DNA of 44,545 nucleotides, from the NCBI GenBank assembly GCA_900316165.1, contig ONBW01000017.1:1-44545 (forward strand), in the 5' to 3' direction. This document shows positions 25,521 to 35,160 of the stretch, piece after piece; positions within the stretch are counted from its first letter, which is position 1, and every line of letters starts with the position of its first letter. The translations under genes were made by a program, and so were the position numbers. This DNA is from an uncultured Lachnospiraceae bacterium (GTDB lineage Bacteria > Bacillota > Clostridia > Lachnospirales > Lachnospiraceae). The notes under the pieces are model-generated. The model worked only from the letters and a program-made list of their open reading frames with translations, ran no database searches and had not been told where the DNA came from.

Positions 25521-26475
25521 ACTTATCAGAAAAATAGCCGCAGTCTCTTTAGCATCTGCGTTTATTTTTACAGGGTGCTCTCAAGAGATAAAGCAGGAGT
25601 ATTCTCTGATACCACGGGCGCAGCAGTACGGGCTTATAAAAGAGGACGATTCGAAGCTTCTCGCTACTGACCTGTGTCCTTTTGTAAAGAATTCTTCGGG
25701 AGCAGAGGATAATACTACGGTCTACGCTGCCGGTGCCTTCAATGACACTACAGGAAAGACAGTCTACAGCCAGAACCTGCTTAATAAAGTATACCCGGCT
25801 TCGACTACGAAGATCCTCACAGCCTATGTCGCCCTTAAATACGGTGACCTGAGCAAAAAATACACGGTAAGCGAAAATGCCGTTGATCTTCCTGCAGGTT
25901 CATCTGTGGCAAATCTCAAGGCTGGAGATACTCTTACTCTAAAGGACCTTTTAAAGGGAATGCTTATCGTAAGTGGTAATGACGCGGCTACAGCTGTAGC
26001 TGAGGCTGTCAGTGGCTCTGTAAGTGATTTTGCTGCTCTGATGAATCAGGAGGCGAAGGAGATGGGAGCTGCGCATTCGAACTTTGTGAATGCGAACGGT
26101 CTTCATGATGACAATCACTACACCTGCGCCTATGACATGTACATTATTTTCCACAATGCCTTAAAATACGATGTCTTTAAGAATATCATCAAAGCGGATA
26201 AGATGGATGCCAAAGTCACTCATTCTGACGGCACGACTGAGACTGTTACCTATGAGTCCACAAATCTCTATAAGACAAAGCAGGTTTCATCTCCTGATGG
26301 AATCAGGGTTATAGGTGGAAAGACCGGAACTACTGATAATGCAGGTTACTGCCTGGTGCTCCTGTCTGAGAACAGCCAGGGACAGCAGATTATTACTACT
26401 GTCTACAAGGCCGAGAGCAAATGGGAGCTGTACCAGATGACGAACAGGCTTCTTACATCATTCGCATCTACCTGA
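25504..26475 (+). CDS. D-alanyl-D-alanine carboxypeptidase, lipoprotein
   Basis: Low-molecular-weight PBP (peptidase S11) that trims the peptidoglycan stem peptide, 323 aa. The preferred start is GTG 25504, inside the mgsA end, because it gives a lipoprotein signal: basic KLIRK, then a hydrophobic stretch ending FTGC with the lipidated Cys at residue 25. The longer frame from 25411 runs deep into mgsA. Catalytic motifs are Ser100-T-T-K, S157-G-N and K273-T-G, all intact, so the enzyme should be active. GGAG at 25488-25491 is 12 nt upstream. It closes the wall-synthesis operon. Confidence 0.88.
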   Translation: MKCTSKLIRKIAAVSLASAFIFTGCSQEIKQEYSLIPRAQQYGLIKEDDSKLLATDLCPFVKNSSGAEDNTTVYAAGAFNDTTGKTVYSQNLLNKVYPASTTKILTAYVALKYGDLSKKYTVSENAVDLPAGSSVANLKAGDTLTLKDLLKGMLIVSGNDAATAVAEAVSGSVSDFAALMNQEAKEMGAAHSNFVNANGLHDDNHYTCAYDMYIIFHNALKYDVFKNIIKADKMDAKVTHSDGTTETVTYESTNLYKTKQVSSPDGIRVIGGKTGTTDNAGYCLVLLSENSQGQQIITTVYKAESKWELYQMTNRLLTSFAST

Positions 26476-26487
26476 TTTGCACAATAT

Positions 26488-26511
26488 TTTACTTTTATTG
26501 TACGAAGTAAA
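26488..26511 (+). promoter_or_regulatory. Inverted repeat upstream of galE
   Basis: TTTACTT (26488-26494) and AAGTAAA (26505-26511) form a 7-bp inverted repeat with a 10-nt gap, between the carboxypeptidase stop and galE. A candidate -10 TAGAAT lies at 26516-26521. It could be an operator or a weak terminator. Confidence 0.35.
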
Positions 26512-26566
26512 GGTATAGAATAAACTCAGTTACAAGAAAAGAAACACTTTTTTACAGGAGGCATAT

Positions 26567-27583
26567 ATGTCTATTTTAGTTACAGGTGGTGCAGGATTTA
26601 TCGGAAGCCATACCTGCGTAGAGCTGTTGAACAATGGTTATGATGTAGTGGTTTATGATAACCTCTATAACTCAAGTGAGAAGTCACTCGAGAGAGTGAG
26701 GGAGATCACAGGTAAGGACCTGAAGTTCTACAAGGGAGATATCCTTGACCACGATATGCTCGATAAGGTCTTTAAGGAGAATCACATCGACTGTGTAATT
26801 CATTTCGCAGGCCTTAAGGCTGTCGGCGAGTCAGTTCATAAGCCGTGGGAATACTACAATAACAACATCACAGGTTCACTTACCCTTGTTGACGCTATGA
26901 AGAAGGCCGGCTGCAAGAACCTGATCTTCTCATCATCTGCAACTGTTTACGGAAATCCTGCACAGATTCCTATCACAGAGGAGTGCCCGAAGGGTACCTG
27001 CACCAATCCGTATGGCTGGACCAAGTGGATGCTTGAGCAGATTTTTACAGACCTGCACACAGCTGATCCTGAGTGGAATGTTATCCTTCTCAGATATTTC
27101 AATCCTATCGGAGCTCATCCGTCAGGACTTATGGGTGAGGATCCAAACGGAATCCCGAATAACCTTATGCCTTATATCACACAGGTCGCTATCGGTAAGC
27201 TTCCTGAGCTTGGAATTTTTGGAAACGACTACGATACGCCGGATGGTACCTGCGTAAGAGACTATATCCATGTAGTAGACCTTGCTACCGGCCATGTAGC
27301 AGCTCTGAACAAAATAAAAGAGAACATCGGACTTGGCATCTATAATCTTGGTACCGGAAAGGGCTACTCGGTTCTCGATGTAGTAAATAACTTCATGGAA
27401 GCTACAGGAGTAAAAATCCCTTACAGCTTCAAGCCTCGTCGTGAAGGTGATGTGCCACAGTGTTATTCTTCAGCTGAGAAGGCCAGGAAGGAGCTCGGTT
27501 GGGAAGCTAAGTACGACATCAAAGAGATGTGCCGTGATTCCTGGAACTGGCAGAAGAAGAATCCTAACGGATATAAAGACTGA
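26567..27583 (+). CDS. galE: UDP-glucose 4-epimerase GalE
   Basis: Interconverts UDP-glucose and UDP-galactose, 338 aa, extended short-chain dehydrogenase. The NAD Rossmann motif is [10 protein letters not shown] at the N-terminus; the catalytic pair is Ser in FSSSATVYG and YGWTK (Tyr-x3-Lys), followed by [12 protein letters not shown]. The C-terminal sugar-binding region includes [15 protein letters not shown] and the [12 protein letters not shown] block. Good AGGAGG precedes ATG 26567. It is a single-gene unit bounded downstream by a terminator. It would feed galactose metabolism and surface polysaccharide synthesis. Confidence 0.96.
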   Translation: MSILVTGGAGFIGSHTCVELLNNGYDVVVYDNLYNSSEKSLERVREITGKDLKFYKGDILDHDMLDKVFKENHIDCVIHFAGLKAVGESVHKPWEYYNNNITGSLTLVDAMKKAGCKNLIFSSSATVYGNPAQIPITEECPKGTCTNPYGWTKWMLEQIFTDLHTADPEWNVILLRYFNPIGAHPSGLMGEDPNGIPNNLMPYITQVAIGKLPELGIFGNDYDTPDGTCVRDYIHVVDLATGHVAALNKIKENIGLGIYNLGTGKGYSVLDVVNNFMEATGVKIPYSFKPRREGDVPQCYSSAEKARKELGWEAKYDIKEMCRDSWNWQKKNPNGYKD

Positions 27584-27594
27584 AAAAATAAACG

Positions 27595-27621
27595 GCTGCC
27601 GCCTCTGCGGCAGCTTTTTAT
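27595..27621 (+). terminator. galE terminator
   Basis: Perfect 8-bp stem GCTGCCGC (27595-27602)/GCGGCAGC (27607-27614) with a 4-nt loop, followed by TTTTTATT. Confidence 0.93.
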
Positions 27622-27698
27622 TGCGGTAAGCGGTTATTTTTTCAAGAAGTGAAATTCGATGTCTTGAGAATGTACTAATATAAATACATAATTAATGC

Positions 27699-27726
27699 TT
27701 GACATTTCAATCCGTCTGAGTATAAT
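27699..27726 (+). promoter_or_regulatory. Strong promoter for tRNA-Glu (and perhaps rimP-nusA)
   Basis: Consensus TTGACA (27699-27704), 16-bp spacer, consensus TATAAT (27721-27726). Start predicted near 27733, 24 nt before the tRNA. Confidence 0.85.
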
Positions 27727-27756
27727 AGATTTTGTTGTCGCGAATGACACAGACAT

Positions 27757-27828
27757 GGTTCCTTGGTCAAGCGGTTAAGACGTCGCCCTCTCACGGCGAA
27801 AACAGGAGTTCGATTCTCCTAGGAACTA
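27757..27828 (+). tRNA. tRNA-Glu (anticodon CTC)
   Basis: All four arms fold. Acceptor GGTTCCT/AGGAACT, anticodon stem TCGCC/GGCGA with loop CTCTCAC (anticodon CTC, reads GAG), and T arm AGGAG/CTCCT with TTCGATT. The discriminator base is A and CCA is not encoded. The first acceptor pair is G1-U72 rather than the usual G-C. It lies just ahead of the rimP-nusA-infB genes. Confidence 0.93.
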
Positions 27829-27856
27829 TTTTCTCATATCTCTTGTTTTTTAGAGA

Positions 27857-27890
27857 GCGGGTCCTGATACTGGATCTGCTTTTTGTTTTT
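27857..27890 (+). terminator. Terminator or attenuator between tRNA-Glu and rimP
   Basis: GCGGGTCC (27857-27864) pairs with GGATCTGC (27872-27879) including two G-U pairs, 7-nt loop, followed by TTTTTGTTTTTG. No other promoter is evident before rimP, so partial read-through may set expression of the operon. Confidence 0.7.
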
Positions 27891-27905
27891 GTATGAGGGT
27901 ATTTT

Positions 27906-28367
27906 ATGACAGCTAAAGAATACGAAAAGAAGACGGAGGAATTCCTTACGCCGATCCTTGAAAGGAAAGGACTTAAGCTCTGGGACGTCGTCTTCGAGAA
28001 GGAAGGCAAGGAGTATTACCTCACGGCTTATATCGATAAGCCGGGCGGTGTCACGGTCGATGACTGCGAGGAGGTCAGCCGTGAGATGAATGAGATACTC
28101 GACAGAGAGGACTACATAAAGGAGGCATACACCTTTGTAGTCAGCTCACCTGGACTAGACCGGCCGCTTAAGAGAGAACGGGATTTTATCAATTCCATCG
28201 GCCGCTCGGTTGAGATTAAGACATATAAGGCTATAGATGGGATGAAGGAATTTACCGGAGTCCTGAAGGCCTTTGACAAGGATACAGTTACAGTCGATGA
28301 AGGCAGCAGCCAGAGAGTCTTCGACAGAAAAGACATCTCGATGATACGCCTGGCTTTTGAGATCTAA
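27906..28367 (+). CDS. rimP: Ribosome maturation factor RimP
   Basis: 30S subunit assembly factor, 153 aa. Typical pieces are GLKLWDVVFEKEGKEYYLTAYIDK (beta strands near residues 20-43), the VTVDDCEEVSREMNEILD helix, and the SSPGLDRPLKRERDF signature. GAGGGT precedes ATG 27906. First gene of the conserved rimP-nusA-ylxR-ylxQ-infB order. Confidence 0.94.
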   Translation: MTAKEYEKKTEEFLTPILERKGLKLWDVVFEKEGKEYYLTAYIDKPGGVTVDDCEEVSREMNEILDREDYIKEAYTFVVSSPGLDRPLKRERDFINSIGRSVEIKTYKAIDGMKEFTGVLKAFDKDTVTVDEGSSQRVFDRKDISMIRLAFEI

Positions 28368-28377
28368 GGAGGACAAA

Positions 28378-29754
28378 ATGGCAGAAAATGAGTTACGCAC
28401 CGCACTCGATCTTTTAGAGAGAGAAAAGCACATTCCGAGGGAGGCAATCCTTGACGCGATTAAGGAAGCACTGCTTCAGGCATGTGAGAAGACATACGGT
28501 ACATCGGATAATTTTTCTGTAGTCATGAATAACGATACCTGTGAGTATCACATTTATGAGAAAAAGACTGTAGTTGATGAGGTCACAGATCCGGCTACAG
28601 AGATCACACTTTCTGAGGCACACGAGTACGACGGCTCCTATAAGGTCGGTGATACTGTAAATATCGAGATCAAGACCAAGCACAAGGTCGAGCATAAGAC
28701 TGTTGTCTCTGAAGTATCGAACTCAGCCAAGCAGATCAGCCTTGATGAGGCTCACGAGTACAGCAGCGCATATAAGCTCGGCGATGTGATCGAGATTGAG
28801 TCTGATCCTGTTGATTTCGGAAGAATCGCAGCGAAGACTGCGAAGGACACTATCGTCCAGAAGATCAAGGAAGAAGAGAAACTTTCTATTTATGATGAGT
28901 TCAAGGCTAAGGAAGGCACTATCGTAACAGGTATAGTTGAGCGCTTTGTCGGAAAGAATATGAGCATCAATCTCGGCAGAACGGACGCTATGCTTATGGA
29001 AAGCGAGCAGATAAAGGGTGAGCACTATGAGGTGACAGACAGGATTAAGGTCCTTATCCTTGAAGTATCTGAGGATAAGAGAGGTGCACGAATCCGCCTT
29101 ACCCGTACTCATCCGGATTTCATCAGATGCCTGTTCACAGAAGAGGTTTCTGAGATCAGAGATGGTATAGTAGAGATAAAGGCTATTTCAAGAGAGGCCG
29201 GAAACAGAACAAAGATCGCTGTATATTCGAATGATCCTGATGTAGATCCTGTAGGAGCCTGCGTCGGTATGAATGGAAGCCGTGTAAACGCAGTCGTCTC
29301 TGAGATAGGAAAAGAAAAGATTGATATTATCGAGTGGTCCGATAACGCAGCAAGCTTCATAGAGAATGCCCTCGCTCCTGCAAAGGTTATCGCTGTTGTG
29401 GCTGATTCTGATGAGAAGAGAGCTAAGGTCGTAGTACCTGATTTCCAGCTCTCACTTGCTATCGGACGTGAGGGACAGAATGCCCGTCTCGCAGCCCGCC
29501 TGACTGGTTTCAGAATTGATATCAAGAGCGAGTCACAGGCCCGCGAACTTGGAGATGAGTTCATTGATATGAGCGGCTATTATGATGATGTGTATGATGA
29601 TGACTATGAGGAAGGTGCAGACTCAGATGAGGATGCTTCAGATTCAGAGTCGGATGAGTACCAGGAAGCAGACGATGATCAGTCTGATGACTATGAAGAT
29701 GCTGATACTTCTGAGGAAGAGGGTTCAGCTTCTGATACTGATTCAGAGGATTGA
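28378..29754 (+). CDS. nusA: Transcription termination/antitermination factor NusA
   Basis: RNA polymerase-binding factor, 458 aa from ATG 28378, which follows a perfect AAGGAGG; a TTG at 28357 precedes that site and is unlikely. Order: N-terminal RNAP-binding domain, S1 domain (EGTIVTGIVERF region), KH1 (DPVGACVGMNGSRV) and KH2 (LAIGREGQNARLAARLTG). Two oddities. Residues 63-106 and 107-150 are tandem copies (period 44 aa, 132 bp) of the KTVVxEV...GDxxxIE segment that other NusA proteins have once. After KH2 comes a tail of about 60 residues, almost all Asp, Glu, Ser and Tyr, in place of the C-terminal repeats of E. coli NusA. Confidence 0.95.
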   Translation: MAENELRTALDLLEREKHIPREAILDAIKEALLQACEKTYGTSDNFSVVMNNDTCEYHIYEKKTVVDEVTDPATEITLSEAHEYDGSYKVGDTVNIEIKTKHKVEHKTVVSEVSNSAKQISLDEAHEYSSAYKLGDVIEIESDPVDFGRIAAKTAKDTIVQKIKEEEKLSIYDEFKAKEGTIVTGIVERFVGKNMSINLGRTDAMLMESEQIKGEHYEVTDRIKVLILEVSEDKRGARIRLTRTHPDFIRCLFTEEVSEIRDGIVEIKAISREAGNRTKIAVYSNDPDVDPVGACVGMNGSRVNAVVSEIGKEKIDIIEWSDNAASFIENALAPAKVIAVVADSDEKRAKVVVPDFQLSLAIGREGQNARLAARLTGFRIDIKSESQARELGDEFIDMSGYYDDVYDDDYEEGADSDEDASDSESDEYQEADDDQSDDYEDADTSEEEGSASDTDSED

Positions 29755-29756
29755 TC

Positions 29757-30011
29757 ATGAAGCCACAGCGTAAGTGTGCAGGCTGCGGAGAGCTTAAGGA
29801 TAAAAAAGAACTGATTCGTGTCGTTCGGACTCCTGAAGGAGAATTCCGTATCGATACGACCGGCAAAGCCGCAGGCCGTGGTGCATATATCTGCAGAAAA
29901 AAAGAATGTCTTGAAGCAGCAAAGAAAAATCATGGCCTCGAGCGTTCATTCCGTCAGAAAATAAATAATGAAGTGTATGACAGATTAGCGGAGGAATTAA
30001 ATAATCAGTGA
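29757..30011 (+). CDS. ylxR: YlxR family RNA-binding protein
   Basis: Small basic protein of 84 aa (RnpM/YlxR family, DUF448). Conserved features are RKCAGCGELKDKKELIRVVR and the GRGAYICRKKECLEAAKK stretch. ATG 29757 is 2 nt after the nusA stop; TTG 29751 overlapping the stop is the alternative. YlxR is reported to bind RNase P in related Firmicutes. It is coupled both to nusA and to the next gene. Confidence 0.92.
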   Translation: MKPQRKCAGCGELKDKKELIRVVRTPEGEFRIDTTGKAAGRGAYICRKKECLEAAKKNHGLERSFRQKINNEVYDRLAEELNNQ

Positions 30012-30352
30012 CAGATAAGGTCTTATCGCTATTATCGCTGTCTAAGAAGGCAGGCAGAATAAAGTCCGGAGGATTTCAGACAGAGGAAACCATAAAGTCT
30101 GGAAAAGCAGTGCTTGTTATAGTATCGTCTGATGCTTCCGATAATACTAAGAAGCATTTTTCCGATATGGCTGCATTCCGGGATATACCTTTCCGTATCT
30201 ATTCTGATTCGGGAAGCATAGGACATGCCTTGGGGCAGGATATGCGAAAGACCGTGGCAGTTACTGACCAGGGCTTCGCTGACAGGATATTGGAACTTAT
30301 AGATTCAGCAGACACAAGGAGGAATACCGATGGCAAAGAAAAGGATATATGA
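30008..30352 (+). CDS. ylxQ: L7Ae/YlxQ-type ribosomal protein-like
   Basis: 114-aa L7Ae/L30e/Gadd45-fold protein, a k-turn RNA binder. [20 protein letters not shown] and [17 protein letters not shown] fit the family, as does position between ylxR and infB. Start is GTG 30008, overlapping the ylxR stop. The C-terminal tail overlaps the infB start by 23 nt. Confidence 0.88.
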   Translation: MTDKVLSLLSLSKKAGRIKSGGFQTEETIKSGKAVLVIVSSDASDNTKKHFSDMAAFRDIPFRIYSDSGSIGHALGQDMRKTVAVTDQGFADRILELIDSADTRRNTDGKEKDI

Positions 30353-33074
30353 AGTGGCTAAAGAGCTTGGCGTCACAAATAAGGATATAGTCGATTACTT
30401 TGCTTCCAAAGGAGTCAACTACGTGCCTGCAAATAATCTTGAAGAAGCACAGGTAAAAGAAGTACAAGATCATTTTTCAAAGAAAAGTGCCCCTGTGGCT
30501 GATACAAAGGAAAAGCCTAAGTCGGTTGTAAAGAAAGATGCAGGTGCCAATAAGGAGGAAAAAGCCAGAGTGGCAGAGAAAGAACCAGAAAAGAAACCGG
30601 TAAGTAATGACAAGAAGCCGGAAGAGCAAAAGAAGAAGAAAAATATCACTGCTGTCTTTCATGTAGAGAACAGAAACAGCCGAAACGGTTCAAAGGACAG
30701 AGGCGACAGAGGCCGTAACAAGGATGACAGAAGGGACAGAGACAGAAGACCGGCTGGAAGAGGACCGATAAAACCACGCAGAGGCGCTGATATGGCCCGC
30801 CCGAAGGCACTTGACAGTTATCCTGATGAGACATTTACCAAGAAGAAGCCTGCGCCTGAGAAGAAGGAGGCTGTAAATAAACCTGATACTTCAAAGAAGA
30901 CAGAGGCTCCTACTGAGAAGAAGGAGAAGGCTTCAAGCGGTCCTGTAAAGCTCGGTAATATCATGGACGAGATCCAGGAGCAGAAAAAGAAAGCTGCCGA
31001 GAGAAAGAAGGAAGCTGCCGCCGAGAGAAAAGAAAGAAGAGAGAGAGCACAGAGGAATAACGAGAATGGCCGTGGTGGTGATAGAAACGGAGGCCGTTCT
31101 TTCGGAGGCGGAAACAGACAGCAGCGTCCTTCTGCCGGTGATGAGGCTATTCCTCAGGAGACCAAGGGACATCATAATCAGAATCACCATAAGAAGGGCA
31201 GAGGAGATCATGACGCACTTGGTAAGAAGCAGGAGAACTTCGTAAGTCTTGAGAAGAAGGCTCTTAAGAAGAAGCCTAAGAATAATGGTGCCAAGACTGA
31301 GAAGAGAAATCCGGATGAGATTCTTTCAATTACGATTCCGGATCACATCACTCTCCGTGACCTCGCTGATAAGATGAAGGTATCTTCATCAGAGATCATC
31401 AAGAAGCTCTTCCTTGAAGGAAAGGCCTATACTCTTAACTCGGATCTCTCATTTGAAGAGGCTGAGGAGATTGCAGAGGAGTTTAACTGCATCTGTGAGC
31501 AGGAGGAGAAGGTCGATGTCATCGCTGAACTCGTAAAGGACGACGAGGATGACCCATCAACTCTGGTTCCCAGACCACCTGTTGTCTGCGTTATGGGTCA
31601 TGTTGATCATGGTAAAACTTCACTCCTCGATAAGATTCGTCATACTCACGTATCTGACAGAGAGGCCGGCGGTATCACCCAGAAGATTGGCGCTTATGTC
31701 GTAAGCATCAACGGAAGAAAGATCACCTTCCTTGATACTCCTGGTCATGAGGCTTTCACGGCAATGCGTATGCGTGGTGCGAATTCGACAGATATCGCTA
31801 TCCTCGTTGTAGCTGCTGATGATGGTGTTATGCCACAGACTATAGAGGCTATAAACCATGCAAAGGCTGCCGGAGTTGAGATCATAGTTGCTGTAAATAA
31901 AATCGATAAACCGAATGCAAATGTCGAGAGGGTCAAGCAGGAGCTTTCAGAGTACGACCTGATTCCAGAGGACTGGGGCGGAAGCACAATCTTCGTTCCT
32001 GTATCAGCTCATACCGGAGAGGGTATTGACCAGCTCCTTGAGATGGTTCTTCTTACAGCTGATGTCATGGAGCTTAAGGCAAATCCTAAGAGAAATGCCA
32101 GAGGCTTATGCATCGAGGCAGAGCTTGATAAGGGCCGTGGTGTTGTTGCTACTGTTCTTGTACAGAAGGGTACTCTCCATGTCGGAGATCCTGTAGCAGC
32201 CGGAGCTTCATTCGGTAAGGTTCGTGCGATGCTCGATGAGAACGGAAAGCATTTAAAGAAGGCTGGCCCGTCAACTCCTGTAGAGATCCTTGGTCTCTCA
32301 GAGGTTCCAAACGCCGGTGAGATCCTTACCGCCTTTGATACAGAGAAGGAAGCCCGTGATTATGCAGCTACCTTCGTATCTGTAAATAAGGATAAGCTCG
32401 TAGAGGAGACCAGACGTGGAATGAGTCTTGATGACCTCTTCAACCAGATCCAGGCTGGTAATGTCAAGGAATTAGACATCATCGTAAAGGCCGATGTTCA
32501 GGGCTCTGTCGAGGCTGTCCGCACCTCACTTGAGAAGCTCTCTAATGATGAGGTTGTCGTTAAGGTCATCCATGGCGGTGTTGGTTCTATCACAGAATCA
32601 GATGTAAACCTTGCAGCTGCATCAAATGCCGTAATCATTGGATTCAACGTTAAGCCTGATAACGTCGCAAAGGAGAACGCTGACCGTGAAGGCGTAGATA
32701 TCCGCCTGTATAAGGTCATCTACAATGCTATCTCCGATGTCGAGAGCGCTATGAAGGGTATGCTCGAGCCTATCTATGAGGAGCAGGTAATCGGACATGC
32801 TACTGTAAGACAGATATTCAAGGCTTCAGCCATCGGAAATATCGCAGGTTCAGTAGTCGATGACGGTTACCTCGAGAGAGACTGCACAGTTCGTGTACGC
32901 CGCGGAGATGAGCAGATCTACGAGGGCAAGCTTGTATCCTTAAAGAGATTCAAGGACGACGTAAAGCAGGTTAAGGCCGGCTACGAGTGTGGTCTTGTCG
33001 TAGAGGGCTTCTCTGATTATCAGGAGAATGATACGTTCGAGGCTTATAAGATGGTTGAGGTTGAGCGTAAATAA
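30330..33074 (+). CDS. infB: Translation initiation factor IF-2
   Basis: GTPase that loads initiator tRNA on the 30S subunit, 914 aa. The N-terminal IF2_N module ([19 protein letters not shown]) is followed by a long basic, low-complexity region (about residues 55-320, rich in Lys, Glu, Arg and Gly). A second IF2_N-like piece follows, then the GTP-binding domain with GHVDHGKT near residue 423, DTPGHEAF and NKIDKP. Domains II, III ([11 protein letters not shown]) and IV end the protein. AAGGAGG precedes ATG 30330. Confidence 0.96.
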   Translation: MAKKRIYEVAKELGVTNKDIVDYFASKGVNYVPANNLEEAQVKEVQDHFSKKSAPVADTKEKPKSVVKKDAGANKEEKARVAEKEPEKKPVSNDKKPEEQKKKKNITAVFHVENRNSRNGSKDRGDRGRNKDDRRDRDRRPAGRGPIKPRRGADMARPKALDSYPDETFTKKKPAPEKKEAVNKPDTSKKTEAPTEKKEKASSGPVKLGNIMDEIQEQKKKAAERKKEAAAERKERRERAQRNNENGRGGDRNGGRSFGGGNRQQRPSAGDEAIPQETKGHHNQNHHKKGRGDHDALGKKQENFVSLEKKALKKKPKNNGAKTEKRNPDEILSITIPDHITLRDLADKMKVSSSEIIKKLFLEGKAYTLNSDLSFEEAEEIAEEFNCICEQEEKVDVIAELVKDDEDDPSTLVPRPPVVCVMGHVDHGKTSLLDKIRHTHVSDREAGGITQKIGAYVVSINGRKITFLDTPGHEAFTAMRMRGANSTDIAILVVAADDGVMPQTIEAINHAKAAGVEIIVAVNKIDKPNANVERVKQELSEYDLIPEDWGGSTIFVPVSAHTGEGIDQLLEMVLLTADVMELKANPKRNARGLCIEAELDKGRGVVATVLVQKGTLHVGDPVAAGASFGKVRAMLDENGKHLKKAGPSTPVEILGLSEVPNAGEILTAFDTEKEARDYAATFVSVNKDKLVEETRRGMSLDDLFNQIQAGNVKELDIIVKADVQGSVEAVRTSLEKLSNDEVVVKVIHGGVGSITESDVNLAAASNAVIIGFNVKPDNVAKENADREGVDIRLYKVIYNAISDVESAMKGMLEPIYEEQVIGHATVRQIFKASAIGNIAGSVVDDGYLERDCTVRVRRGDEQIYEGKLVSLKRFKDDVKQVKAGYECGLVVEGFSDYQENDTFEAYKMVEVERK

Positions 33075-33084
33075 GAGATTTAAA

Positions 33085-33117
33085 GCTGCGGAAAGCAAGT
33101 CTTTTCGCGGCTTTTTT
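33085..33117 (+). terminator. Terminator between infB and rbfA
   Basis: An 11-bp stem with two G-U pairs (33085-33095 with 33101-33111), 5-nt loop, then six T. It sits inside an otherwise continuous operon and should reduce expression of rbfA and later genes relative to infB. Confidence 0.85.
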
Positions 33118-33137
33118 AAAAAATAAAGGAAAAAGCC

Positions 33138-33524
33138 ATGAGAAAAGGAAGTACAAAAAATAACAGGATAAATGAGGATGTCGCAAGAGTCATTTCTGTT
33201 ATCCTTCGCGAAGACGTAAAGGACCCGCGTATATCACCTATAGTTTCTGTAACTGAGGCCATCGTAGCACCTGATCTTAAGACTGCAAAGATTTTTATCT
33301 CAGTCTTAGGAAGTGACGAGGACGGCGAGAGGACAATGGAGGGAATCAAGTCATCAGCAGGCTATATCAGACATCAGCTTGCTGAGAGACTTAACCTCAG
33401 GAACACTCCGGTTCTTGACTTCATACTTGATAAGTCTATAGCCTATGGTGTAGATATGTCCCACAAGATCGACGAGGTCATGGAGCACGATGAAGAGATA
33501 GAGAAGGAAAGAGGAGACAAATGA
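33138..33524 (+). CDS. rbfA: 30S ribosome-binding factor RbfA
   Basis: Late-stage 30S maturation factor, 128 aa, single KH-like domain. Conserved stretches are RINEDVARVISVILREDVKDPRI, here split by reading, TAKIFISVLG and the RHQLAERLNLRNTPVLDFILD helix-strand. AAGGAAAAAG precedes ATG 33138. Its stop overlaps the next start (ATGA). Confidence 0.93.
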   Translation: MRKGSTKNNRINEDVARVISVILREDVKDPRISPIVSVTEAIVAPDLKTAKIFISVLGSDEDGERTMEGIKSSAGYIRHQLAERLNLRNTPVLDFILDKSIAYGVDMSHKIDEVMEHDEEIEKERGDK

Positions 33525-34483
33525 GATTAGACGATTATTTAAATGATGTTCATACAGTAGGTGTCTCAGGTCATGTAAGGCCTGATGGAGACTGCATCGG
33601 CTCTGTGCTCGGTGTCTACAACTATATCAGAAAGACTCACCCGGATATTCAGATAATCCCGTACTTAGAGCCGGTTCCGTTTGATTTTGAATTTCTCCCG
33701 GGAGTCGATAAGCTTAAGAGAGCAAACAAATTTGATGGCACGAAGTATGACCTGTTTATCGCCTGTGACTGCGGAGATTTAGGAAGACTTGGGGATTCAG
33801 GCGTTTATTTTTCAAATGCTTTAAAGACTATCTGCATAGATCACCACGAGACAAATGGCGCATTTGCGGATGTAAACTATGTGTTCCCTGAGGCCTCAAG
33901 CACCTGCGAGCTTATAGGGCAGATCATTGATAATGATAAAATCGATAAGGATATCGCTTCCTGCCTTTACACTGGGATAGTTACAGATACAGGCTGCTTC
34001 CAGTACAACTGTACGCACAGAAGCACTATGGAGTTCGCCGGAGTTCTTATGGATAAGGGCATCGACTATCCGTTTATCGTAGACCATGTATTTTACGAAA
34101 AGAGCTTAAAGCAGCTTCAGATGCTTGGCGTAGGCATAACGAACGCTAAGGTCTTCTGCAATAGAAAAGTAATCGGAAGCTACGTGACCGCTGATGAGAT
34201 GAAAAAATACGACGCTGCCCCAAAGAATATGGAAGGCGTCGTAAGCACTCTCCGCTCTGTTAATGGAGTTGAGGTGGCACTGTTCATGTATCCGACCGAA
34301 AAGGGCGATTACAAGGTTTCTGCGAGAGCGTCAACTGATACTGTAGACCTCTCAAAGCTCGCCTCAGAGTACGGCGGCGGCGGACACAAGAGAGCCGCAG
34401 GCTTCTCGCTTGACGGAGATGATCCTGCTGCTATGGTCGAAATGCTTGTAGAAAAAATCGCGCCTTTCTTCGGAGAGAACTGA
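33521..34483 (+). CDS. nrnA: DHH/DHHA1 phosphoesterase, NrnA type
   Basis: Oligoribonuclease/pAp-phosphatase family protein, 320 aa. The DHH domain has SGHVRPDGDCIGS, ACDCGDLGRLG and the name motif IDHHETN; the DHHA1 domain ends with the substrate-binding GGGGHKRAAGF. It would recycle 2-5 nt RNA fragments and 3'-phosphoadenosine phosphate, as in B. subtilis NrnA. It is coupled to rbfA by a 4-nt overlap and to truB by one base (TGATG). Confidence 0.92.
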   Translation: MRLDDYLNDVHTVGVSGHVRPDGDCIGSVLGVYNYIRKTHPDIQIIPYLEPVPFDFEFLPGVDKLKRANKFDGTKYDLFIACDCGDLGRLGDSGVYFSNALKTICIDHHETNGAFADVNYVFPEASSTCELIGQIIDNDKIDKDIASCLYTGIVTDTGCFQYNCTHRSTMEFAGVLMDKGIDYPFIVDHVFYEKSLKQLQMLGVGITNAKVFCNRKVIGSYVTADEMKKYDAAPKNMEGVVSTLRSVNGVEVALFMYPTEKGDYKVSARASTDTVDLSKLASEYGGGGHKRAAGFSLDGDDPAAMVEMLVEKIAPFFGEN

Positions 34484-35160
34484 TGGACGCTGGAATTTTA
34501 GTTATGGATAAGCCAGAGGGCTTTACCTCCTTTGATGTGGTGGCAAAGCTCCGCGGCATCCTGCATATCAAAAAAATAGGCCACACCGGAACTCTCGATC
34601 CCTTAGCCACAGGTGTTCTGGTAGTCTGTGTCGGCCGTGCCACAAAGCTTGTAAGTAAGCTTACCGCCGAGGAGAAGGTCTATGAGGCTGGTATCCTCTT
34701 CGGAGAGAAACGCGATACAGGTGATATCACTGGAAAAATAACCGCCACCTCAGAAGAACCAATTACAGAGGAGCAGTTTAAGGCTGTCTTTCCAGGGTTT
34801 ACCGGTGATATAAAGCAGATTCCACCTATGTACTCTGCTAAAAAAGTAAACGGAAAAAAGCTCTATGAGTACGCGCGAGAGGGTATAGAAATTGAGAGAG
34901 AGCCTGAGGATATACATATCTATTCACTCGAACTCCTTGATTTTTCCTATCCGCACGCATCTATAAGGGTGCACTGCTCGAAGGGCACCTATATAAGGAC
35001 TCTTATCGAGGACCTGGCCGAGGCTGCCGGAACTTTCGCCACTATGGAGAGCCTCAGACGAACGAAAAACGGTGATTTTTCTATTGATGAGGCGGTGACC
35101 TTTGAGGAGCTTGAGGCAGCAGATGACCCGTGGACTCTTGTAAAACCGGTAGAAGTATAA
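34483..35160 (+). CDS. truB: tRNA pseudouridine(55) synthase TruB, short form
   Basis: Makes pseudouridine 55 in the T loop of tRNA. The catalytic domain is complete: GILVMDKPEGFTSFDVV, HTGTLDPLATGVLVVCVGRATK (catalytic Asp in LDP, near residue 39), and KGTYIRTLIEDLAEA. At 225 aa it is about 70-85 residues shorter than most bacterial TruB, since it stops after the SIDEAVTFEELEAA segment and lacks the C-terminal PUA region. The stop is embedded in a TAATG coupling to ribF, so the short form looks fixed rather than a recent nonsense change. Confidence 0.92.
   Translation: MDAGILVMDKPEGFTSFDVVAKLRGILHIKKIGHTGTLDPLATGVLVVCVGRATKLVSKLTAEEKVYEAGILFGEKRDTGDITGKITATSEEPITEEQFKAVFPGFTGDIKQIPPMYSAKKVNGKKLYEYAREGIEIEREPEDIHIYSLELLDFSYPHASIRVHCSKGTYIRTLIEDLAEAAGTFATMESLRRTKNGDFSIDEAVTFEELEAADDPWTLVKPVEV

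Noticed and set aside
29109-29564. 151-codon minus-strand frame inside nusA
   Set aside because: Lies opposite conserved KH domains, with Ser/Ala/Pro-rich composition typical of an antisense shadow.
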